The translations under genes were made by a program, and so were the position numbers. From the NCBI GenBank assembly GCA_020722825.1, contig DYKC01000054.1, positions 1-6,905 of the forward strand: a DNA stretch of 6,905 nucleotides, read 5' to 3'. The stretch is from Vermiphilus sp. GTDB lineage: Bacteria > Ratteibacteria > UBA8468 > B48-G9 > JAFGKM01. Shown here one piece after another: positions 1-5,380 of the stretch (position 1 is the first letter of the stretch; each line of letters opens with the position of its first letter). The notes beneath the pieces were generated by a model. The model made no database searches. It was not told the origin of the DNA and saw nothing but the letters and a program-made list of their open reading frames with translations.

Positions 1-77
1 TTCGTAGGCCTCAAACTTTTACTGCCTGCAGGGAAAAACAGCCTTCTCCCCTTTAAATACCCGCTGATAACTTTCAT
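1..77 (-). CDS. rsmD: RsmD-type 16S rRNA guanine-N2 methyltransferase, N-terminal fragment (cut by window edge)
   Basis: Only the first 25 codons are present; the gene runs off the left end. The readable start is MKVISGYLKGRRLFFP, and residues 23-25 are RPT. This matches the usual RsmD beginning (M-[KR]-[VI]-I-[SA]-G-x-x-K-G-R-[RK]-L, then RPT), which precedes the SAM-dependent methyltransferase fold. The family methylates G966 (E. coli numbering) of 16S rRNA in the 30S subunit. The ATG at 77-75 is the first possible start in frame, because an in-frame TGA lies seven codons upstream. AGG sits directly against the ATG, so the ribosome binding site is poor. The gene starts 27 nt after the secF stop on the same strand and is probably the last visible member of the hisI-secD-secF block. 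The call rests on a short stretch, but the motif match is specific. Confidence 0.75.
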   Translation of the reverse strand, partial: MKVISGYLKGRRLFFPAGSKSLRPT

Positions 78-104
78 CCTGATATTGTTGACTGCTCATC
101 CGTA

Positions 105-1004
105 TCACACCTTGAATTTATGCGGACTGAACCTGTGCCAGTCTATAAGGATTGATGTAGCAATGTAAATTGTAGAATATGTCCCTATCAGAAATCCAAC
201 CAGAAGGGAAAAGGAAAAAGTGTGCAGCGCTTCTCCGCCCATAAAAAAAAGTAAAAACACAACAAACAAGGTGGTTAAAGACGTCAGAATGGTTCTGCTC
301 AAAGTTTCGTTAATACTGCTGTTGAAAATCGAAAAATAGTCGGTACTTCTCGTCTTCCTTATATTTTCTCTTACCCTGTCAAAAATAACAACTGTGTCAT
401 TAACGGAGTAACCTGCAACAGTTAACAACGCCGCTATCACCGAAGCATCTATCTGTTGCTTTGTAATCGCCAGCATTGCAACGACAAAAAGTATATCATG
501 AAAAATTGCTAATGTTGCACCCACCGCAAACCTGAACTCAAACCTTACTGTCAGATAGAGTAGCATACCTATTATCCCGACAATAAATGCATACAGGGCC
601 TTCTTTCTTAAAGTTACACTCATAGATGGGGCAACAGAAGACTTACCCTTAATGGTAAAAATATTTTCCTCTCTGACTGTTTTCCCACCCCTGAGAGCGT
701 TCAGTATCTTCTCGGAAGTACCCGGCGCACTCTTTATTATAAATTCCTTTCCTTCTTCTCCGAGTGCCTGAACTGAATAGTATCCTATATCCAGTTTTTT
801 TATTGTCTTCCTCATATCAGCAGCGGACACTTTTTGGTCAAATTCAAGGTTGAGCATATCGCCGCCCACAAAATCCACACCAAAGTTTTCCTTACCCCTC
901 ATACCAAAAACAACCATACCCCATATTATAACTGTGCAGGAAAAAATATATGCTATCTTCCTTTTACCTATATAATTGAAATTTGCATTTTTGATAAGTT
1001 CCAT
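105..1004 (-). CDS. secF: Protein translocase subunit SecF
   Basis: SecF is an inner-membrane partner of SecD. Together they use the proton-motive force to help pull preproteins through SecYEG. The 299-residue protein is full length for the family. It shows TM1 at about residues 17-34, the SecF hallmark FGVDFVGG at 41-48, and a small periplasmic domain to about 130. Five further hydrophobic segments follow at about 135-153, 160-180, 187-208, 239-256 and 262-286. The TM4 signature AGYSVNDTVVIFDRVREN is at 197-214, with INETLSRTILTS at 231-242. The ATG directly follows the secD TAA (TAA|ATG). A strong Shine-Dalgarno AAGGTGAGG lies in the last secD codons, so the two proteins should be made in matched amounts. 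The next gene, rsmD, starts 27 nt downstream. No degradation or missing motif is visible. Confidence 0.97.
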   Translation of the reverse strand: MELIKNANFNYIGKRKIAYIFSCTVIIWGMVVFGMRGKENFGVDFVGGDMLNLEFDQKVSAADMRKTIKKLDIGYYSVQALGEEGKEFIIKSAPGTSEKILNALRGGKTVREENIFTIKGKSSVAPSMSVTLRKKALYAFIVGIIGMLLYLTVRFEFRFAVGATLAIFHDILFVVAMLAITKQQIDASVIAALLTVAGYSVNDTVVIFDRVRENIRKTRSTDYFSIFNSSINETLSRTILTSLTTLFVVFLLFFMGGEALHTFSFSLLVGFLIGTYSTIYIATSILIDWHRFSPHKFKV

Positions 1005-2324
1005 TTATATCCTCACCTTTTCAATCTTCTTTGTTATCATCACCCAGTCCACAATGCTTTTTGTGACGAAAACAGCGGTGAACAGGTTTGCCACTATTCC
1101 TATGCTCAAGGTAAGCCCGAATCCTTTTACAGGCCCCTCACCGAGAAAAAAGAGTATCAGTCCGGCGATAATGGTTGTTATGTTTGAGTCAATAATTGCA
1201 CTCCACGCCCTTTTATAGCCGGAATCAATACTTGCCTTGGGACTTTTACCTGTTTTTATCTCCTCTTTTATTCTTTCAAAAATAAGAATGTTCGCATCCA
1301 CAGCCATGCCGATCGTGAGAGCAATACCTGCAATGCCAGGCAGGGTCAGTACCCCTCTGACAGTTGCCATAACCCCAAGCAGAATAAGAATATTCAGAGC
1401 AAGTGCGAAATCCGCAAGCAACCCGAATGCCGCAAAATAAATAAGCATAAAAATGATTACTATAATACCCCCGTACATAGCCGCTCTGAATCCCTGTATG
1501 ATATTTTCCCTGCCGAGCGTCGGTCCAACGACCTCACGGTAAATCATCTCAACCCTTGCAGGAAGAGCTCCTGCCCTCAGAACAATAGCCAGAGTTCGTG
1601 CCTCTTCAACTGAAAAACGACCGGTTATGTTAGCCCTTCCACCGCCTATCCTCTCCCTTATAACAGGGGCAGACCTGACCACGCCGTCCAGAACTATTGC
1701 AAGTCTCCTGTTGATGTTGCTCGCCGTGATTTTTTCAAACAATACCGCACCTTCTTTATTCAAAATCAGAACTACATCTGGAAGACCTGAATTGTCATAA
1801 CCAACGTAGGCATCTTCAATATACCTGCCGGTAAGTTCCGGCTCTGCTTTTAAAAGGAGCGGCTCGGTTTCCCTGTATATTCCCCGCTCATCCTTTTCTC
1901 TATGGTAGAGCAGTTCATATCCTTCAGGGATTTCTCCCTGCAGCGCTTTCCCAAGCAATTCCTGGTCATCAGAAACCAGTTTGAACTCAAGAAGAGCAGT
2001 CTGTCCTATGATGTCTATCGCCCGGTCGGGGTCCTGCACACCAGGTAGATCGACAATTATCCTTCGCATACCCTCTTTCTGTATCACTGGCTCTGTAACA
2101 CCGAGAGAATCTATCCTGTTCCTTATGATTTCCAGTACCCTGTCCGCAAGGTCTGAAATAGACTCTCCTTCCTTTCCTGTTTCTTTAACTTCAAGGACAA
2201 GGTGAACCCCGCCCTGCAGGTCCAGACCGCGTCGGATTTTCTTCTCAGGAGGGTACAGCTGATAAACAAAGACAAGAATTACTGCCAGTATCAGTAAAAA
2301 CTTATAATAACATTGTCTCATCAT
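1005..2324 (-). CDS. secD: Protein translocase subunit SecD
   Basis: SecD is an RND-superfamily membrane protein that works with SecF in late steps of Sec-dependent export. The 439 residues show TM1 at about 8-24, then the periplasmic P1 region starting with RGLDLQGGVHLVLEV (32-46) and RNRIDSLGVTEPVIQ (68-82). The head region ends with RAGALPARV (250-258) and VGPTLG (266-271). Five TM segments follow at about 282-301, 304-322, 331-351, 377-395 and 400-422. They carry GMAVDANILIFERIKEE (339-355), SNITT (380-384) and GFGLTLSIGI (401-410). The protein is at the short end of the family, as in many bacteria outside Enterobacteria. The ATG at 2324-2322 overlaps the hisI stop as ATGA. GAGG lies about 10 nt upstream, inside hisI. 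A second ATG follows immediately, so the start could be one codon later. yajC, the common upstream neighbour, is absent and hisI takes its place. Confidence 0.97.
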   Translation of the reverse strand: MMRQCYYKFLLILAVILVFVYQLYPPEKKIRRGLDLQGGVHLVLEVKETGKEGESISDLADRVLEIIRNRIDSLGVTEPVIQKEGMRRIIVDLPGVQDPDRAIDIIGQTALLEFKLVSDDQELLGKALQGEIPEGYELLYHREKDERGIYRETEPLLLKAEPELTGRYIEDAYVGYDNSGLPDVVLILNKEGAVLFEKITASNINRRLAIVLDGVVRSAPVIRERIGGGRANITGRFSVEEARTLAIVLRAGALPARVEMIYREVVGPTLGRENIIQGFRAAMYGGIIVIIFMLIYFAAFGLLADFALALNILILLGVMATVRGVLTLPGIAGIALTIGMAVDANILIFERIKEEIKTGKSPKASIDSGYKRAWSAIIDSNITTIIAGLILFFLGEGPVKGFGLTLSIGIVANLFTAVFVTKSIVDWVMITKKIEKVRI

Positions 2325-2716
2325 TTTTTGTAAACCTCATAAGGTTCAAAAACCTTTCTACCTGTTACCACAAATTCTCCTGTCTCCTTATCTTTCAGCG
2401 TCCTGAAAAAACAGGAAAAATATCCTTTATGACATCCCCCGCCTTTTTGCCTGACCTTGAACAGCAAGGTATCGTTATCGCAGTCTATAAGCATTTCTCT
2501 GTATTCCTGAAAATTGCCGGATTCCTCTCCCTTCAGCCATAATTTCTTCCTGCTCCTGCTATAATAGTGCATCTTTCCGGTATCAAGTGTTCTGTTAAGT
2601 GCTTCATCGTTCATATAAGCAAGCATTATAACCTCACCGGTAACTACGTCCTGCACAATAACAGGGACAAGCCCTTTCTCATCAAATCTGACCTGTGATA
2701 CAATTGTCTTGTTCAT
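2321..2716 (-). CDS. hisI: Phosphoribosyl-AMP cyclohydrolase (HisI domain only)
   Basis: HisI opens the adenine ring of phosphoribosyl-AMP, the third step of histidine biosynthesis, in the cytoplasm. From the preferred start the protein has 131 residues. It contains GLVPVIVQDV (15-24), MLAYMN (31-36), HYYSRSR (50-56), WLKGEESGNFQ (60-70), the metal-binding DCDND (78-82) and GGGCHKGYFSCF (92-103). Cys79, Cys95 and Cys102 fit the conserved cysteine pattern, and the Asp residues of DCDND are the expected divalent-metal ligands. The fused HisE pyrophosphohydrolase domain of enteric HisIE is missing. I prefer ATG 2716 (MNKTIVSQVRF) because it gives the usual 10 or so residues before the first conserved block. 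An upstream ATG at 2743 would add nine hydrophobic residues. Neither has a clear Shine-Dalgarno. The stop overlaps the secD start by 4 nt. No other his gene is in the window. Confidence 0.95.
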   Translation of the reverse strand: MNKTIVSQVRFDEKGLVPVIVQDVVTGEVIMLAYMNDEALNRTLDTGKMHYYSRSRKKLWLKGEESGNFQEYREMLIDCDNDTLLFKVRQKGGGCHKGYFSCFFRTLKDKETGEFVVTGRKVFEPYEVYKK

Positions 2717-2755
2717 TACAATAATTGCCAGTAATACTACCATAAAAAGGTTAAT

Positions 2756-3046
2756 ATGTCAAAATCCAAAAATTATACGTATACTATAAAAAACAGGATA
2801 ATGCAAGCAGTTTCCGAAATCCCCTTCGGCGAAACAATCAGTTACTCAGAACTGGCAAGAAGGGTCGGATTGAAGGGACAGGAAAGGTATGTCTCAACCT
2901 TCTTGAAACAGAATCCTTACCTTATAGCAATACCCTGTCACCGGGTGATAAGGAAGAACGGAGACTGCGGCAACTACGCCCTGGGGAAATCCTTCAAAAA
3001 ATACCTTATTGAACGTGAAGCATTTCTCACCGGCAGGTCAAAATAA
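2756..3046 (+). CDS. Domain-only O6-alkylguanine-DNA alkyltransferase (MGMT/Ogt C-terminal domain)
   Basis: The family repairs O6-alkylguanine by irreversible transfer of the alkyl group to an active-site cysteine. This 96-residue protein is only the DNA-binding and catalytic domain; the N-terminal RNase H-like domain of Ogt/Ada/MGMT is absent. By ungapped eye alignment to human MGMT, Tyr30, Arg44, Asn53, Cys61-His62, Tyr74 and Glu88 correspond to Tyr114, Arg128 (arginine finger), Asn137, Cys145-His146, Tyr158 and Glu172. The active site reads IPCHRV (59-64). It therefore keeps the acceptor cysteine, unlike alkyltransferase-like (ATL) proteins, where it is replaced, commonly by Trp. Real transferase activity is plausible, although a base-flipping sensor role remains possible. 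AAAAAGG lies 5 nt before the ATG, the best ribosome binding site in the neighbourhood. It is the only plus-strand gene, overlapping panC tail-to-tail by 20 nt and nearly touching divergent hisI. Confidence 0.92.
   Translation: MSKSKNYTYTIKNRIMQAVSEIPFGETISYSELARRVGLKGQERYVSTFLKQNPYLIAIPCHRVIRKNGDCGNYALGKSFKKYLIEREAFLTGRSK
2772..2806 (-). promoter_or_regulatory. Candidate promoter for hisI-secD-secF-rsmD, inside the MGMT gene
   Basis: Reading the minus strand, a perfect TATAAT occupies 2777-2772. It would place the transcript start near 2765 and give a leader of about 20-50 nt before hisI. No good -35 is found 17 nt upstream (TATCCT). An alternative is TTGCAT (2806-2801), a 17-nt spacer, then TATACG (2783-2778). 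Either way the element lies in codons 6-17 of the oppositely oriented MGMT gene. It is supported by its position, but the -35 boxes are weak and the local sequence is AT-rich, so this is tentative. Confidence 0.35.
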
Positions 3047-3878
3047 CGTTGTCTATAAGACGTACAGAAGACAATTTTATTGCACCGAGAACGAGAACCT
3101 TTCCTTCTATTCTTTTAATCGGCGCCAGGTTGTCCATACTGACTATTTTAAGATACTGCAGTTTTACATCAGGGTATTTTTCTATAACCTTCTTACCTAT
3201 TCTGATAAGGGCCCCTGAATCCTTCAATTTTTTTTTCAAAAACGTCTCCTCTATCTTTTTCAGTCCTTTATATAAAGAGAGAGCCTTTTCCTTGTCTTTA
3301 TCTTTTATGTAAACGTTTCTGGAACTTGCTGCAAGACCGTCTTTTTCCCTTACCGTAGGACAACCAACTACTTCAACGGGTATATTAAGGTCTTCTACCA
3401 TTTTCTTAATAACAACCAATTGTTGTGCATCCTTCCATCCGAAATATGCCCTGTCAGGCATAACAATATTAAAAAGTTTACAGACAATCGTACAGACACC
3501 CCTGAAATGTGAAGGTCTGAACCTACCCTCAAGAACACGGGAAAGTTTATCCACTATAACATATGTTTCTGCATCCTGTCTATACATCTCCTCCACGGAA
3601 GGAGTAAAAACAAGGTCAACCCTTTCTTTTTTGAGCATCATCAGGTCTCTCTGGATATCTCTCGGATATGTTCCATAGTCTTCAGACTTTCCGAATTGTG
3701 TGGGATTTACAAATATACTTACCACTGTGAATGTACAACCTGAAACCGACTCTCTGACAAGTGAAAGATGTCCTGAATGCAAAAAACCCATTGTGGGTAC
3801 AAGCCCTATGGACTTCCCCTTACACCTCGCTTTCCGTATTTCCTCACGCACCTCTGTTATCTTTTTAACAACCTTCAT
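3027..3878 (-). CDS. panC: Pantothenate synthetase (pantoate--beta-alanine ligase)
   Basis: PanC joins pantoate and beta-alanine using ATP through a pantoyl-adenylate, giving vitamin B5, the precursor of coenzyme A. The 283 residues are a full-length cytoplasmic enzyme of the HIGH-motif nucleotidyltransferase superfamily. It shows VPTMGFLHSGH (27-37, with HSGH as the HIGH-like motif), FVNPTQFG (56-63), the KLSRVLEGRFRPSHFRGV region (111-128), FGWKDAQQ (146-153), and DGLAASSRN (180-188, the KMSKS-equivalent). The C-terminal dimer domain ends in RLIDN (273-277). Two substitutions stand out: Trp148 where Glu, Gln or Lys is usual in FGxKD, and Ser123 for Gly in RPGHFRG. The ATG overlaps the folK stop by 4 nt (ATGA) and lacks a Shine-Dalgarno, so translation is probably coupled. 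The 3' end overlaps the convergent MGMT gene. panB and panD are not in the window. Confidence 0.97.
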   Translation of the reverse strand: MKVVKKITEVREEIRKARCKGKSIGLVPTMGFLHSGHLSLVRESVSGCTFTVVSIFVNPTQFGKSEDYGTYPRDIQRDLMMLKKERVDLVFTPSVEEMYRQDAETYVIVDKLSRVLEGRFRPSHFRGVCTIVCKLFNIVMPDRAYFGWKDAQQLVVIKKMVEDLNIPVEVVGCPTVREKDGLAASSRNVYIKDKDKEKALSLYKGLKKIEETFLKKKLKDSGALIRIGKKVIEKYPDVKLQYLKIVSMDNLAPIKRIEGKVLVLGAIKLSSVRLIDNVILTCR

Positions 3879-4333
3879 TTTTTTAGCGTTCTGTAGATAC
3901 TGCTTACCGTCTGTTTTGTCTCCTTGTCAACAAGACCAGGTGCTATCTCACAAAGCGGTCCAAGCACAAAGTCTCTTTTCCTGTATCTGGGATGAGGAAC
4001 AGTAAATTTTCCCGTTCTGATAATCTTGTCTCCATAAAAGATTATATCAAGGTCTATCTCTCGCTCATCACCTCTTTTGTGAGGATGTTTTCTCCCGATA
4101 TGTCTTTCAGTTTCCTGCAGAAACTCAAAAAGTGTCAGCGGCGAAAGGTTCGTCTTCCCTTCAATAACCCCGTTAAGGAAGAAACCACCTTCAGCTCCCT
4201 CTGCCGGCATAGTCTTGATAAAAGTAGAAATTTTCATAAGCAGGATATCTTTCTCAATATATCTCAACGTTCTTATAATATTATCCTGCCTGTTTCCCCT
4301 GTTACTTCCTATGGCTATATAGATAGTCTCCAT
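3875..4333 (-). CDS. folK: 2-amino-4-hydroxy-6-hydroxymethyldihydropteridine pyrophosphokinase (HPPK)
   Basis: HPPK transfers pyrophosphate from ATP to 6-hydroxymethyl-7,8-dihydropterin, the step before dihydropteroate synthase in folate synthesis. The 152 residues match the single-domain enzyme in length. Visible motifs are AIGSNRGNR (7-15), GFFLNGVI (50-57), LQETERHIGR (72-81), REIDLDIIFYG (91-101) with the two Mg-binding aspartates at 94 and 96, and the closing VPHPRYRKRDFVLGPLCEIA (112-131). All elements needed for catalysis appear present. The ATG directly abuts the stop of the upstream ApgM-like gene (TAA|ATG). No purine-rich ribosome binding site is visible, which suggests reinitiation by ribosomes finishing the upstream gene. 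panC follows with an ATGA overlap. folB and folP, frequent partners, are not here. Confidence 0.96.
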   Translation of the reverse strand: METIYIAIGSNRGNRQDNIIRTLRYIEKDILLMKISTFIKTMPAEGAEGGFFLNGVIEGKTNLSPLTLFEFLQETERHIGRKHPHKRGDEREIDLDIIFYGDKIIRTGKFTVPHPRYRKRDFVLGPLCEIAPGLVDKETKQTVSSIYRTLKK

Positions 4334-5380
4334 TTATGCAAGGAATTTTTCAACAAAATTCCTACCGTTTTTGAAATATTTTCTCAATCCAAATACAGAC
4401 AAAGGGGTCCCATTCAACATCAGAAAAACAGCACGTCCGTTTTTCACTTCAACATCAGGAGAGAAAAAACCATCAAAGATGAAGACAACCTTACATCTCC
4501 CGCTGTTGTATTCCTCAAAAATGTTTTTCAGAACATCCCTGTCAAAAGATTCAAAATGTTTAACCCAAATAGCAGGTTCTTCTTTAGCCTCAATAGAAAC
4601 GTTAATCCAGATAAAAGAATTGTCCTCAGTCTCGGAAAGACTTGAAACCCTCTTAAAACCTAACAGTTCAGCCGGAGGTAGAAAACTACCTGCAACAGGA
4701 AGATAAAAGACCCTTTTGCCTATTTTTTTGCTGAAAGGCAGCACCTCCACACGTTTTCCTGAACCCCATAACCACAGGAGATTGGCTGATAGTTCATTAA
4801 GATCCTCCCTGACCTTGTTTATAGGATGGCTTGACAGAATATTGGATGACATATTTATCAACTGGTTTATATACTCAAATCCCCGGTTTTTATAAAGATG
4901 GGTCGTAAACCTTTCACCCTGCAGGTTATCGGGGAAGGAAACCCTTTCTTTCGGAAAGGTCTTACTGAAAACGACTATTGTTTCTCCATCTACATTATAA
5001 AACCTGAAGATTTTTCCTCTCCCTGAAAGACTTTCAAGAAGCCCTGCCTTCTCCTTTTCGGAAACCTTCACATTGGTCTCCATAACCCTGCCGTTAACCT
5101 GCATCATAAATCTGGCGAGAAAAGAGGTCTGATATTTGTTAAGAGGTATCTTAAAACGGGAGGCGCGTATAAACGACTCGCCCGGAAAATTTTTCTCTTC
5201 GTCAAACAAACTGTAATATGCCCTTTCAAAGGTCTGCCCGAGATAAATCTCGCCCCACCTTCCTTTTTCAACAATTCTGTCAAAGTTTTCTTTTCTAGCA
5301 TAATCCAACAGCAACCTACCCCTGAATCTTTTTTTTAACAGTTGAACACAATTGTTTAAGGCGATGAGATAGTATTTCAT
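4334..5380 (-). CDS. Degenerate ApgM-family protein (cofactor-independent phosphoglycerate mutase-like), probable pseudoenzyme
   Basis: The 348 residues fit archaeal-type cofactor-independent phosphoglycerate mutase (alkaline phosphatase superfamily, usually about 400 residues). The N-terminus MKYYLIALNN aligns with the family's MKYIVLIGDG. Then FDRIVEKGRWG (33-43), IPLNKYQTSFLARF (78-91) and GRVMETNVKVSEKEK (97-111) keep the spacing of the family's middle region. HPINK (185-189) with LLWLWGSGKR (201-210) is the specific family hallmark. SIEAKEEPA (262-270) and FESFDRDVL (276-284) match the late region. The catalytic positions are changed: DG becomes Asn9-Asn10, the nucleophilic serine aligns with Gln49, the HVEAPDEAGH motif loses its Asp and His (Glu267, Ile271), and DH becomes Asp303-Gly304. 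The reading frame is intact and tightly packed: the ATG overlaps purB's stop by 4 nt and the stop abuts folK. I infer a selected, non-mutase function. What it does is unknown. Homology is fairly sure; loss of activity is inference from alignment by memory. Confidence 0.8.
   Translation of the reverse strand: MKYYLIALNNCVQLLKKRFRGRLLLDYARKENFDRIVEKGRWGEIYLGQTFERAYYSLFDEEKNFPGESFIRASRFKIPLNKYQTSFLARFMMQVNGRVMETNVKVSEKEKAGLLESLSGRGKIFRFYNVDGETIVVFSKTFPKERVSFPDNLQGERFTTHLYKNRGFEYINQLINMSSNILSSHPINKVREDLNELSANLLWLWGSGKRVEVLPFSKKIGKRVFYLPVAGSFLPPAELLGFKRVSSLSETEDNSFIWINVSIEAKEEPAIWVKHFESFDRDVLKNIFEEYNSGRCKVVFIFDGFFSPDVEVKNGRAVFLMLNGTPLSVFGLRKYFKNGRNFVEKFLA

Noticed and set aside
19..99. 26-codon minus-strand frame starting at ATG 99 after secF
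   Set aside because: It overlaps the recognisable RsmD start in another frame and resembles no known protein.
834..1440. Several plus-strand open frames over secD/secF
   Set aside because: They are antisense to strong SecD/SecF coding sequence and show no motif or ribosome binding site.
3992..4645. 217-codon plus-strand open frame
   Set aside because: It lies antisense to folK and the ApgM-like gene, both clearly recognised. Its translation has no recognisable motif and a composition typical of a reverse-strand shadow.
5104..5301. 65-codon frame on the same strand as the ApgM-like gene, tested as a sign of a frameshift
   Set aside because: Family-like sequence continues without a break in the main frame across this stretch, so no frameshift is needed.
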